Below are positions 34,122 through 42,881 of a stretch of 64,000 nucleotides of DNA, piece by piece. The translations under genes were made by a program, and so were the position numbers. Source of the DNA: Oceanispirochaeta crateris. GTDB taxonomy: Bacteria; Spirochaetota; Spirochaetia; DSM-2461. The DNA lies in assembly GCF_008329965.1 (NCBI RefSeq), contig NZ_CP036150.1, positions 3,700,439 to 3,764,438 of the forward strand. The letters are read 5' to 3'. Each line of letters opens with the position of its first letter. The first letter of the stretch is position 1. The notes under the pieces are model-generated. The model was not told the DNA's origin. It was given only the letters and a program-made list of their open reading frames with translations, and searched no databases.

Positions 34122-35269
34122 TGCTAAGAGTTATGATCGTTGGTGCCGGAGCCATTGCTCCGTCTCATATTGAAGGATTTCTCAGCTTTCCTGATAGAGT
34201 CAGTATCCAGGTTATTGCCAACCCGACTGTCTCCAAGGCAAAGACCCTCATTGAAAAATACAGCCTGAAGGCCGATGCTGTTGGTTCATTTGAGGAAGGA
34301 CTGGATCGGGTGGATATCGTTTCAATCTGTTCTCCTCCTTCCACTCACAGGGATATTGCTGTTCAGGCTCTGAGGGCTGGAAAGCATGTCCTCCTCGAAA
34401 AACCCATGGCCATGAGTGTTCAGCAATGTGATGAAATTCTTGAAGCTGCAAGGGAGGGACATGCACTTCTATCTGTGGTATCCCAAATACGGTTTATCGA
34501 CTCCATTGCCCGTACCTGTGACCTTATCCGCTCAGGGAATTATGGCAAATTGCTGTTTTCTCAGATCAATACCTTCTGGTATAGAGGACAGAGTTATTTT
34601 GATCTTTATTGGCGGGGCTTGTGGAATGTGGAGGGCGGCGGCTGCACCCTGAATCACGCTGTTCATCATATCGACTTGCTTCTATGGCTGACGGGGATGC
34701 CTGCAGAATTAACGGGATTCCTGTCTAATTTAAACCATCAGAATTCAGAAGAAGAAGATATTTCCCTGTCTGTTCTCCGTTATAAGGATGGGAGCATGGC
34801 ACAGATCAATACCTCCTTGATTCATCATGGGGAAGTTCAGAAACTGGATTTTCAGATGGAAAAGGCCGGCATCTCCATTCCCTTTGATGTTCGTTGCAGT
34901 AAGGTCAGGTCTAATGGTTTCCCCATGGACGATGAGGATATGCTCCGAGAGATGACCGCTCATTTCGAGAGTTTTAAGCCTCTGGAACATGAACACCATA
35001 CCGGGCAGATCCAGAATTTCCTGGATGCCATAGAAGAGGGGGTTCCATTGAAGGTGAGCGGGATAGATGGCAGAAATGCCATTGAGTTGATCTCGGGAAT
35101 TTATAAATCGGCCTTCACAAAAAAGACAGTCACTTTTCCTCTGGAGAAGGATGATCCCTATACTCATTTCCCATCCAGAGTCGAAGAAGCTCCGCGGTTT
35201 CACAAAAAAACCAGGTCTGTAAAGGCCTTTGACGACACAACGATAACATCCTTCAAGGGGAAATTTTAA
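34121..35269 (+). CDS. Gfo/Idh/MocA-family NAD(P)-dependent oxidoreductase
   Basis: 382 residues from ATG 34121, coupled to the uxuA stop by one base. Nucleotide-binding start VMIVGAGAIAPSHIEGF, then VDIVSICSPPSTHRDIAVQAL and the EKPMAMS motif whose Lys is catalytic in the family. The second domain has GGCTLNHAVHHIDLLLWLTG with the His-His-x-x-D active-site pattern. It oxidises or reduces a sugar or sugar acid carbonyl or hydroxyl; the uronate context suggests conversion of an unusual sugar acid into mannonate or fructuronate pathways. Confidence 0.9.
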   Translation: MLRVMIVGAGAIAPSHIEGFLSFPDRVSIQVIANPTVSKAKTLIEKYSLKADAVGSFEEGLDRVDIVSICSPPSTHRDIAVQALRAGKHVLLEKPMAMSVQQCDEILEAAREGHALLSVVSQIRFIDSIARTCDLIRSGNYGKLLFSQINTFWYRGQSYFDLYWRGLWNVEGGGCTLNHAVHHIDLLLWLTGMPAELTGFLSNLNHQNSEEEDISLSVLRYKDGSMAQINTSLIHHGEVQKLDFQMEKAGISIPFDVRCSKVRSNGFPMDDEDMLREMTAHFESFKPLEHEHHTGQIQNFLDAIEEGVPLKVSGIDGRNAIELISGIYKSAFTKKTVTFPLEKDDPYTHFPSRVEEAPRFHKKTRSVKAFDDTTITSFKGKF

Positions 35270-35270
35270 A

Positions 35271-36068
35271 ATGCCAGAAATAATGAAACAAGCCAGCATC
35301 GGAAAACTGAGAGCACAGGTCTTCAATGACAGGAACTCCATGGGAGAAGCGGTTGTGCAGGATGTGACAGAAGTTCTTCTTTCCCTCTTGGAAACCAAGG
35401 CTACAGTCAATATTCTTTTCGGTGCAGCCCCATCCCAGCAGGAAGTCCTTGAAGGACTCCGCCTGTCAAACCTGATCCCCTGGGAGAGGATCAATGCTTT
35501 TCATATGGACGAATACATTGGCCTGGATCGTGAAGCTCCCCAGGGATTCGGAAACTTTCTAGACCGGGCTCTTTTCAAACATGTACCCTTTCAAAATGTC
35601 TTTTATCTAAAGGGGTATGAGGGAGACATGCAGGACGAATGCCAACGCTATAGTGAGCTTCTCAAGCAGTATCCGCTGGACATCGTCCTCATGGGGATCG
35701 GTGAGAACGGGCATCTGGCCTTCAATGATCCCCCTGTTGCCGATTTCGAAGATCCATGTGCAGTAAAGATTGTGGTTCTGGATCAGGTTTGCCGGCAGCA
35801 GCAGGTCAATGACGGCTGTTTCAAATCCCTGGATGAAGTTCCCAAGCAAGCTCTGACAATCACCATCCCCGAGTTGGTCAGGCCGGAGTATCTTTTTTGT
35901 ACCGTTCCTGATGTAAGGAAAGAAAAAGCCGTTCGCATGACCCTCACAGGGAATATCTCTGAATCCTGTCCGGCGTCTATTTTGAGGAATGTCCCGTCGA
36001 AATTATATCTAGATAAAGAAAGTGGAGCCTGTCTCCTAGAAAATCAAGACGAAGGAGTTTTAAAATGA
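35271..36068 (+). CDS. NagB-like glucosamine-6-phosphate deaminase family protein
   Basis: 265 residues. The fold signature is clear: ILFGAAPSQQEVL, INAFHMDEYIGL and GIGENGHLAFNDPP. Compared with E. coli NagB, the catalytic Asp141 position is Asn (ENGH) and Glu148 is Asp (FNDP), while His143 is kept. This variant occurs as a separate subgroup, so ordinary glucosamine-6-phosphate deamination is not certain; a related sugar-phosphate isomerisation or lactonase role is possible. It sits between the Gfo/Idh gene and the reductase gene and overlaps the latter by 4 bases (ATGA). Confidence 0.82.
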   Translation: MPEIMKQASIGKLRAQVFNDRNSMGEAVVQDVTEVLLSLLETKATVNILFGAAPSQQEVLEGLRLSNLIPWERINAFHMDEYIGLDREAPQGFGNFLDRALFKHVPFQNVFYLKGYEGDMQDECQRYSELLKQYPLDIVLMGIGENGHLAFNDPPVADFEDPCAVKIVVLDQVCRQQQVNDGCFKSLDEVPKQALTITIPELVRPEYLFCTVPDVRKEKAVRMTLTGNISESCPASILRNVPSKLYLDKESGACLLENQDEGVLK

Positions 36069-37666
36069 AACTGAACCTGCAAGACATACAAAATAAAGAC
36101 ATGTGGACGGAAAAGGGCTATGCTCTTCCGTCTTTTGATATAGAGAAGATGAAGAAACTGAGCCGAGAGAAACCCCAATGGGTTCATTTTGGTGCGGGTA
36201 ATATTTTCAGGGCATTCATTGCTGTTCTGCAGCAAAGGCTCTTGAACGAGGGTAAAGCAGAAACAGGCATCATTGTATGTGAAACCTTTGATGAAGAGAT
36301 CATACAGAAAGCCTACAGAGCCTACGATAATCTGGCATTAGCAGTCACTCTTAAGGGATCCGGAGAAATCCAGAAGGAGGTTGTTGCCAGTTTGAGCGAG
36401 AGCCTTATTCCTTCGGAAGACTATGCCAGGATGGAAGAGGTTTTATGCGCCCCCTCCCTCCAGATTCTCAGCCTGACTATCACAGAGAAAGGATATGCTC
36501 TAAAAAATGATAAGGGTGACTATTTTCCGTGGATCAAACCTGACCTTGAAAATTTTGACAAACAAGCTGTGAGCACCATCGGAATCATCACCAAACTCCT
36601 CCTGGCCCGCTATAATGCCGGCGGCGCTCCTCTAGCACTTGTAAGCATGGACAACTGCAGTCATAACGGAACACTGCTGAAAGAAGCTGTCCTTGAGTAT
36701 GCTGAACTCTGGAAATCCAAAGGACAGCTGGAACAGGAATTCATTGATTACCTGAAGAATGGAGAGAAAATCTCCTTTAACTGGAGCATGATAGACAAGA
36801 TCACTCCCAGACCTTCGGAAGTTGTTCAGAAGCAGTTTGTTCAGGATGGACTGGAAGGCATGGATATCATTATCACCTCCAAAAACACTTATGTATCTCC
36901 CTTCGTCAATGCCGAAGAATCTCAGTATTTGGCCATTGAAGAGCATTTTCCCAATGGCAGACCTCCCCTGGAAGACGCTGGTGTGCTCTTCTCCGATAAG
37001 GAGACCATTGATAAAATTGAAAAGATGAAAGTCTGCACCTGTTTGAATCCTCTGCATACCGTTCTGGCTGTTTTCGGATGCCTCCTGGGGTATGACTCCA
37101 TTTCGGCCGAGATGAAAGATCCTCTTTTGAAAGGATTTATTGAGAAATTGGGATACACCGAAGGCATGCCGGTCGTTGTCGATCCCGGTATTATGAATGC
37201 AAAAGACTTTATTCGTGACAGCATTGAAGTGCGTTTTCCTAACCCCTTTGTGCCTGATACTCCCCAGCGGATTGCCACAGATACATCTAAAAAAATATCC
37301 GTCAGATTTGGTGAGACCATGAAGGCCTATATAGGGAAGGGGAAAAGTGATTTATCATTTTTGACTTATATACCCTTGTTTATGGCCGGATGGCTGCGTT
37401 ACCTCATGGCCGTAGACGACCTGGGACAGGCCTTTGAGCTCAGTCCAGATCCTAATCTGGACATGGTTAAGCCATTTGTGGCACCTTTTTCTCTCGGGTC
37501 GACTCTTTCTGTCCATGATCATGTGGAAGGGCTTTTGAAAAATACCGAAATCTTCGGGATTGATCTATACAAGTATCATCTGGGAGAGAAGGTTGAAAAT
37601 TTCTTTCAGGAAATGATCGCCGGACCGGGAGCCATCGAGAAAACACTGAAGAAATATATCCTCTAA
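36065..37666 (+). CDS. uxuB: mannitol dehydrogenase family, fructuronate reductase-like
   Basis: 533 residues. The N-terminal Rossmann part begins near WVHFGAGNIFRAFIAVLQQ, and the C-terminal helical domain shows the family signature: SKNTYVSPFVN, CLNPLHTVLAVFGCLLGY and a Lys-containing KISVRFGETMKAYI segment. UxuB reduces D-fructuronate to D-mannonate, the substrate of the uxuA product two genes upstream, so this is its most likely role. Mannitol or altronate forms of the family cannot be excluded. Translationally coupled to the NagB-like gene. Confidence 0.88.
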   Translation: MKLNLQDIQNKDMWTEKGYALPSFDIEKMKKLSREKPQWVHFGAGNIFRAFIAVLQQRLLNEGKAETGIIVCETFDEEIIQKAYRAYDNLALAVTLKGSGEIQKEVVASLSESLIPSEDYARMEEVLCAPSLQILSLTITEKGYALKNDKGDYFPWIKPDLENFDKQAVSTIGIITKLLLARYNAGGAPLALVSMDNCSHNGTLLKEAVLEYAELWKSKGQLEQEFIDYLKNGEKISFNWSMIDKITPRPSEVVQKQFVQDGLEGMDIIITSKNTYVSPFVNAEESQYLAIEEHFPNGRPPLEDAGVLFSDKETIDKIEKMKVCTCLNPLHTVLAVFGCLLGYDSISAEMKDPLLKGFIEKLGYTEGMPVVVDPGIMNAKDFIRDSIEVRFPNPFVPDTPQRIATDTSKKISVRFGETMKAYIGKGKSDLSFLTYIPLFMAGWLRYLMAVDDLGQAFELSPDPNLDMVKPFVAPFSLGSTLSVHDHVEGLLKNTEIFGIDLYKYHLGEKVENFFQEMIAGPGAIEKTLKKYIL

Positions 37667-37691
37667 ATTGGAGGGAGGGAGTCGCAGACGG

Positions 37692-38651
37692 ATGCTGAAG
37701 GTAGAGCATATCTCAAAAGATTACGGTCGATACAAACCTATACAGGATATTTCTTTTTCCATGAATAGGGGAGAAGTCCTTGGTCTTTTAGGGGCGAATG
37801 GCACAGGCAAGTCTACCACTTTGAACATGATTGCCGGATACTTTCCCCCCAGCTCCGGGCGCATCACTCTAGAACCCCATGATCTGCTGACCTCACCCCT
37901 CCTTTACAAACAAAATATTGGGTACCTCCCCGAGTTTCCTCCCCTGTATCCCGATATGACAGTGGAGGAGCAGTTGACTTTCATCTGTTCGGTGAAGGGA
38001 GTTGATCGCAAGAAGAGAACTTCGGAAATTGATCGAGTTTGCGGCTTAACTCATATTATGGACATGAAAAAAAGGCCGATTCGTGCCATGTCCAAAGGGT
38101 ATAAGCAGCGGATAGGCATGGCCCAGGCCCTTGTGGGAGGTCCTAAACTCCTGATTTTGGATGAACCGACCTCCGGTCTTGATCCACAGCAGATCATCGA
38201 TATAAGGGAACTGGTCAAAGATTTGGGCCGGGAACACGGGATAATCATAAGTTCTCATATTCTTTCTGAAATAGCCTCAGTCGCCACGAGAATTCTGGTT
38301 TTGAACAAGGGGTATATTGTTGCCGATAGTCCTGTTGGAGACCTCATGAATCCCTCCAGTGGATCTTCAGTTTTAGAAGTCAGGATCTTGGGCGATGTAA
38401 AAAAAGCCCAATCTTATCTGGAAAGTATCGAGGGGGTTCGAACACTGCGTCTCAATGATTGCTCAGAAGAGGGCTGCTGGGATTTTGAAGTGACACAGAA
38501 GGATGGCTATGACATCCGGCGCGAACTTTCTATTGGACTGAGCAGTATCTCCTGCTCTATCATGCAGCTGAAAATGAAAAACCCTACACTGGAAGAAATC
38601 TTTATTGACCTCACAGCTTCATCCACTTCAGGCAGGGAGTCAGATACATGA
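37692..38651 (+). CDS. ABC-2 exporter ATP-binding protein (GldA type)
   Basis: 319 residues from ATG 37692; GGAGGGAGG at 37671-37679 is upstream, and an in-frame TTG at 37668 overlaps it. Walker A GANGTGKST, Q-loop region NIGYLPEFPPLYPDMTV, signature MSKGYKQRIGMAQAL, Walker B LLILDEPTSGLD and the H-loop in IISSHILSE are all intact. The C-terminal extension (about residues 220-315) is like GldA and other ABC-2 ATPases. It powers the membrane protein encoded next; stop and start overlap by 4 bases. Only 25 bases separate it from uxuB. Confidence 0.92.
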   Translation: MLKVEHISKDYGRYKPIQDISFSMNRGEVLGLLGANGTGKSTTLNMIAGYFPPSSGRITLEPHDLLTSPLLYKQNIGYLPEFPPLYPDMTVEEQLTFICSVKGVDRKKRTSEIDRVCGLTHIMDMKKRPIRAMSKGYKQRIGMAQALVGGPKLLILDEPTSGLDPQQIIDIRELVKDLGREHGIIISSHILSEIASVATRILVLNKGYIVADSPVGDLMNPSSGSSVLEVRILGDVKKAQSYLESIEGVRTLRLNDCSEEGCWDFEVTQKDGYDIRRELSIGLSSISCSIMQLKMKNPTLEEIFIDLTASSTSGRESDT

Positions 38652-39349
38652 TAGCTCTCTATGTAAAAGAAATAAAACAGTACTTTCGCTCCATGATAGG
38701 ATATGTCTTTTTGACCATCATGACCCTGATCTGCGGATTCCTTTTTACAACGGGGAATCTCATGTCACAAAATGGCGATATCAAGATCTTCTTTGGGTCA
38801 CTTTTTAATGTCTTGATTTTCCTCGTCCCCATGTTGACGATGAGGCAGTTTTCCGAAGAGGAGAAGCTCAAGACCAGACAGCTTTTATTTACACTGCCCC
38901 TTACTCTTGAGTCCATCGTCCTGGGGAAATTTCTGGCCACTTTGTCTATGATTTGTATTGGTTTGGTGATGACTCTTGTTTACCCGGTTATACTGGCCTC
39001 TTTGGGTGTCTTTAGCCCAATGGTCATCTTGGGGAATTATCTGGCCGTGATTCTACTAGTTTCGGCTGTAATTTCCATCGGATTGTTTGTCTCCAGCCTG
39101 ACTGAGAATCAGGTTATCTCGGGTGTTGGCAGTTATGGAATTCTGTTGATCCTCTGGCTCATCGACTCTCTTGCTCCGACAATTTCAAATCCTCTTCTCA
39201 AGAAGACAGTGCTTCTCTTCTCTTTGAAGAACAATTATATTGAGTTTACCTATGGTATTTTCAACCCTGCCGGGGTCCTCTATTTCATAAGTATGACCAC
39301 ACTTTTTTTAATCCTCACAGTCGTCAAACTTGATGGCAGGAGGCAGTAG
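38648..39349 (+). CDS. ABC-2 transporter membrane subunit (GldF type)
   Basis: 233 residues with six membrane helices. The N-terminal amphipathic segment (MIALYVKEIKQYFRSMIGYVFL) and the cytoplasmic RQFSEEEKLKTRQLLFTLPL loop, which contacts the ATPase, are typical of GldF-like ABC-2 permeases. Start overlaps the ATPase stop (ATGA); the last codons carry the AGGAGG for the next gene. The ABC-2 class usually exports lipids, polysaccharides or drugs. Confidence 0.88.
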   Translation: MIALYVKEIKQYFRSMIGYVFLTIMTLICGFLFTTGNLMSQNGDIKIFFGSLFNVLIFLVPMLTMRQFSEEEKLKTRQLLFTLPLTLESIVLGKFLATLSMICIGLVMTLVYPVILASLGVFSPMVILGNYLAVILLVSAVISIGLFVSSLTENQVISGVGSYGILLILWLIDSLAPTISNPLLKKTVLLFSLKNNYIEFTYGIFNPAGVLYFISMTTLFLILTVVKLDGRRQ

Positions 39350-39350
39350 A

Positions 39351-40751
39351 ATGATGAACAAAATTCTTCAAATTTTTCGTTTGCGAGAGAGACAGATCTT
39401 CATTATCCTTCTCATTCTCGTGGTCATTTTGATTAACTTAATCAGCCACAGAGCCGTAGATCTCTATCCTTTGAAACTGGATCTGACAGAGAATGCACTG
39501 TATGAGTTTTCACAGACAACGGTGGACATGGCGGCATCCCTGACAAATCCTGTCAGGATGGTCGTCTTCAGTAAAGAGGATGATTATGTGGTCATGCTAC
39601 GGGAGGTTTTGAAGCGGTTTGCTGCCTTGAGTCCCTTGATCAGTCTCGAATATGTTGATCCTTATGAGAATCCTGTTCTTGTGGATTATTATGCCTCACG
39701 GGGAATCCAGTTGAAGCCGGATGATATCGTCTTGGAAGGAGCTCTTAGAACCCGTTCTTTCTCAGTGAAGGATATGTACAGTTTTGATGCAGGTCAAACG
39801 CAGGTCACAGGCCTCAATGCAGAGCAGCAACTCACAAGCAGTCTCTCGTTTATAAATGATCCCATTATCCCTGTTGCCGCCTTTTCCGACGGCCATAATG
39901 AGCGTCCTAGTGAGTCTCTGACTGCTCTTTTCCAAAACAATAATTATGACCTACTTCGGGGGAGCCTCTCTTCTATTCTTCAAGAAGATCCGGATATTCT
40001 GGTTGTCGCGGCTCCTTCCCGAGATTTTTTGGTCCATGAAGTGGAACTCTTGACAGACTATATGAACAGTGGAGGAAATGCTCTGATTTTTCTGGAGCCC
40101 TCTTCGCTCTCCATGCCTCATCTTGAAGGCTTTCTTACCGAGTGGGGGATTGTCCCGGGTGAGGAACTTGTCTTCGAAAAAGAGGCCTATACAGGGGGGA
40201 ATCCTGTGAATGTAGTGCCCATGTATGCTCCTCATAAGATCAATAGTTACTTTTTAGATGCCCGCGTTTTTCTGACAATGCCTTCGTCTAGAAGCCTCTA
40301 TTCTGTCTCTCATCCCGGCTCGGCCATCGATGTGAGAGATGTATTGACTTCCACTCCCTTCTCCTATGGGAAAAAAGGTTATCAGTTTTCAGACTTGCTG
40401 AAGGAAGACTCCGATCCAGCTGGCCCCTTTACCCTGGTCATGAGCTCTGAAAAAGAACTTTCCGGAGAAGCTGCTCGTGCGAGGTTGGTTGTGGCAGGCA
40501 GCAGAAACATCTATGGTGATGATTTACTGGGATTTTCCAGTTATGGAAATGCAGAGTTTCTCGTTCAAACCATCAACTGGCTCAATGAGAAAGATGTTTC
40601 GCTCTACATTCCTCCGAAAAAAATGCAGAGTGACCCCCTCAACCTTCAATCCCGTCAGGCGTTACTTTTGGCTTTGATAGTTACAGCATATATTCCCATG
40701 GTATTTCTTGTGTGGGGAATCACAGTGTTTTTCAAAAGGAAGAGGCTCTGA
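39351..40751 (+). CDS. GldG-like ABC auxiliary protein
   Basis: 466 residues from ATG 39351, with AGGAGG at 39338-39343. One N-terminal membrane helix (FIILLILVVILINLIS), then a large extracytoplasmic domain of the GldG/ABC_transp_aux type (LDLTENALYEFSQTTVDMAASL, VRMVVFSKEDDY, ISLEYVDPYENP, LEPSSLSMPHL), and a C-terminal helix (ALLLALIVTAYIPMVFLVW). GldG forms part of an ABC complex needed for gliding in Bacteroidota; in other phyla the role is unknown. It overlaps the next gene by one base. Confidence 0.85.
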   Translation: MMNKILQIFRLRERQIFIILLILVVILINLISHRAVDLYPLKLDLTENALYEFSQTTVDMAASLTNPVRMVVFSKEDDYVVMLREVLKRFAALSPLISLEYVDPYENPVLVDYYASRGIQLKPDDIVLEGALRTRSFSVKDMYSFDAGQTQVTGLNAEQQLTSSLSFINDPIIPVAAFSDGHNERPSESLTALFQNNNYDLLRGSLSSILQEDPDILVVAAPSRDFLVHEVELLTDYMNSGGNALIFLEPSSLSMPHLEGFLTEWGIVPGEELVFEKEAYTGGNPVNVVPMYAPHKINSYFLDARVFLTMPSSRSLYSVSHPGSAIDVRDVLTSTPFSYGKKGYQFSDLLKEDSDPAGPFTLVMSSEKELSGEAARARLVVAGSRNIYGDDLLGFSSYGNAEFLVQTINWLNEKDVSLYIPPKKMQSDPLNLQSRQALLLALIVTAYIPMVFLVWGITVFFKRKRL

Positions 40752-42112
40752 TGAATTATAAAAAAGGGATCTTCATCAATCTTATCCTAGTTCTTTTGTC
40801 TGGGGTCATTCTGTTCTTTTTGTATAGGCCGGCACCTGTGAAGGATGAAGTTCCCCTTAAGACAGAAGAGATACAACTTTTGAACTACAATGTCGCCGAT
40901 GTGGCTGCTGTGGCTCTTATCCATGATGATGTCCGGTTTGGACTGATCCATAAGGATGGGAATATCTCTTTACAGCCTTCTGCAGAAGATCCTCTGCCTT
41001 CCCAGGAACTGATGCAGTCTTATTTGTATAGCGTCTCAAAATTAACAGCCCTGTCTCGGATAGAATACCCGGAGGATGAGAGCCCTAACTTTGGTCTTGA
41101 TAATCCTCGGTCACGGATGACTCTCATTTTAAAGGATGGAAATAAGGTCAGGCTCTTTCTGGGCTCCCAGAGCCCACTGAAGGATGCCTGGTACTGCAAA
41201 GCGGAGGACGGTGAGGATATTTATCTTCTTTCTGATGAAACGGCCCGGCTGTTTCTAGCGGAACCTCAAGATTTTGTGTCAAAGAGTATACTCCCCCGGG
41301 TTGATCTCAAAGAACTGAATAGCCTGGAGCGGCTGACCCTGTCTTTTCGGGGCAATGATCCACCTTCCTATAGTGTTGAGAATCGGGGAGACTTTATTTT
41401 TCGTCTGGTTTCTCCTGTTGAGACTTCTATCGATTATGAGTCAGTTCTCTCTTCCCTGATATTCCCTATCCTTTCCTTGAATCCCGAAGAATGGATTGAT
41501 GGTGAAGTGGACCTGCCAGACACTTCCGATCTCCTATTGGACGCGGTGATTGATGGAAAAAGCTATAGGATCTCTTTCTACAAAGCAGATGAAGACGGGT
41601 ATTTCCTTCAAAGTCGGGGAACCGAGGGAATCTTCAGGATTTCGGAAGAAGCTCTCCCTTTTCTGCATGTTCACTATCTGGATCTTATGAATGATTCAAT
41701 TTATCACAGTAATGTTTCTGAAATCCGGGAAATCATTGTGAGCGACAGGGAAAATCAAAAGGATTATAACATTCGAGTCACCGGAGACTCTGTTCAAATT
41801 CAAGGAGACATCAATGGTTTCAAAGCGGGATATTCCGAGATGATGACCCTCTTTGATGTCCTTCTCAATACCGGTCTGGCCCGTGAATTGGATTCACTTC
41901 GCGAGCTTTCAGTGGATGCTCCTGTCTCGTTTTCAGTTCAAATATATAAAAAAAATGGTTCTATAGATCAACTGGACTTTTTGGATCTTATGGGGAAAGA
42001 GGGCGAACAGATTCTCTTTGTAAATGGCAAAGCAGCATTTTCAACTTATTACAAAACAGTCCTGGAAATTAGAAATACCCTGGAAAAACTGGTTCAAAAG
42101 GATGGTGAATAA
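40751..42112 (+). CDS. DUF4340-domain membrane-anchored protein
   Basis: About 453 residues, start fused to the previous stop (TGATG). One N-terminal membrane helix (GIFINLILVLLSGVILFFLY) and a long extracytoplasmic part made of repeated beta-rich units of the DUF4340 type (FGLDNPRSRMTLILKDGNKVRLFLG, YCKAEDGEDIYLLSDETARLF). DUF4340 proteins regularly accompany GldA/F/G-like transporters as a fourth component; function unknown. Its stop overlaps the GntR gene start (TAATG). Confidence 0.85.
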   Translation: MNYKKGIFINLILVLLSGVILFFLYRPAPVKDEVPLKTEEIQLLNYNVADVAAVALIHDDVRFGLIHKDGNISLQPSAEDPLPSQELMQSYLYSVSKLTALSRIEYPEDESPNFGLDNPRSRMTLILKDGNKVRLFLGSQSPLKDAWYCKAEDGEDIYLLSDETARLFLAEPQDFVSKSILPRVDLKELNSLERLTLSFRGNDPPSYSVENRGDFIFRLVSPVETSIDYESVLSSLIFPILSLNPEEWIDGEVDLPDTSDLLLDAVIDGKSYRISFYKADEDGYFLQSRGTEGIFRISEEALPFLHVHYLDLMNDSIYHSNVSEIREIIVSDRENQKDYNIRVTGDSVQIQGDINGFKAGYSEMMTLFDVLLNTGLARELDSLRELSVDAPVSFSVQIYKKNGSIDQLDFLDLMGKEGEQILFVNGKAAFSTYYKTVLEIRNTLEKLVQKDGE

Positions 42113-42864
42113 TGTCAAAACGGAAATGGGGTGATGTGATTCAAACCAAAACAGCCAGTGAAACAGTCTATGATATTCTGCATAGGAATATAATTAATCT
42201 CAATTTGATCCCCGGGACGATCATGAGTGAAAAAGAGATTTCTGAGAAAATGAAGTTGAGCCGGACACCAGTGCGGGAGGCTTTTATCAGGTTGTCCAAG
42301 GAAGCCCTCGTTACCGTCGTCCCCCAGAAGGGGAGTTTCGTTTCCAGGATTAATCTGGCTCGAGTGAAGGAAGAACGATTTTTGAGAGAGTCGCTAGAAA
42401 CTTCAGTTCTAGAAGAATTGATCCTGAATAAGGATCCCCTTTTTCTGGATGACTTCCATTTGAATCTTGAAAAACAGAAAATTGCTCTTGATTCTGGTGA
42501 GTCCAACCGTTTCATGGAGCTGGATGATCAATTTCATTCCATGTTTTTCGATTTGGTGGATCGCCCAATGTGTTTTGAGGTTATTATGAGCTTTTCAAGC
42601 CACTACCGACGTGTTCGTTACCTCTCTATGGCTGTCAGCGGTGTCTCGGATGAAAATTTAAAGCATCATCGTGAATTGATTCATCTCATAGGCAATCGGG
42701 ATCTTGAGGGCGCTCAGGAGATCATGAAGGTGCATCTAAGAAAGCTGAATATTGAGAAAAATATAATTTACCAAAAATTTCCGGATTATTTCAAAGATAC
42801 CCCCTCAGCGGGCGGCCTGGATCTTATGGATGAGAAACTCCTGTTCCAGGGGATGAACCGCTGA
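42112..42864 (+). CDS. GntR-family transcriptional regulator (FadR/FCD type)
   Basis: 250 residues. Winged helix at about 12-75 (TASETVYDILHRNIINLNLIPG, EKMKLSRTPVREAFIRLSKEALV). The rest is an FCD all-helical ligand domain, with the metal ligands expected in DDQFHSMFFDLVD and the two HHRELIHLI/MKVHLRKL histidine segments. FCD regulators such as UxuR and ExuR sense hexuronates, which fits its place at the end of the TRAP-uxu operon. It is translationally coupled to the DUF4340 gene, so the exporter is under the same control unit. Confidence 0.92.
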   Translation: MSKRKWGDVIQTKTASETVYDILHRNIINLNLIPGTIMSEKEISEKMKLSRTPVREAFIRLSKEALVTVVPQKGSFVSRINLARVKEERFLRESLETSVLEELILNKDPLFLDDFHLNLEKQKIALDSGESNRFMELDDQFHSMFFDLVDRPMCFEVIMSFSSHYRRVRYLSMAVSGVSDENLKHHRELIHLIGNRDLEGAQEIMKVHLRKLNIEKNIIYQKFPDYFKDTPSAGGLDLMDEKLLFQGMNR

Positions 42865-42881
42865 GCAAAGGAAGCTTTGTT

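Noticed and set aside
37668-42112. GldA/F/G-like genes as evidence of gliding motility
   Set aside because: Only the ABC part is present, the other gld and spr genes are not seen, and homologous exporters occur in non-gliding bacteria.
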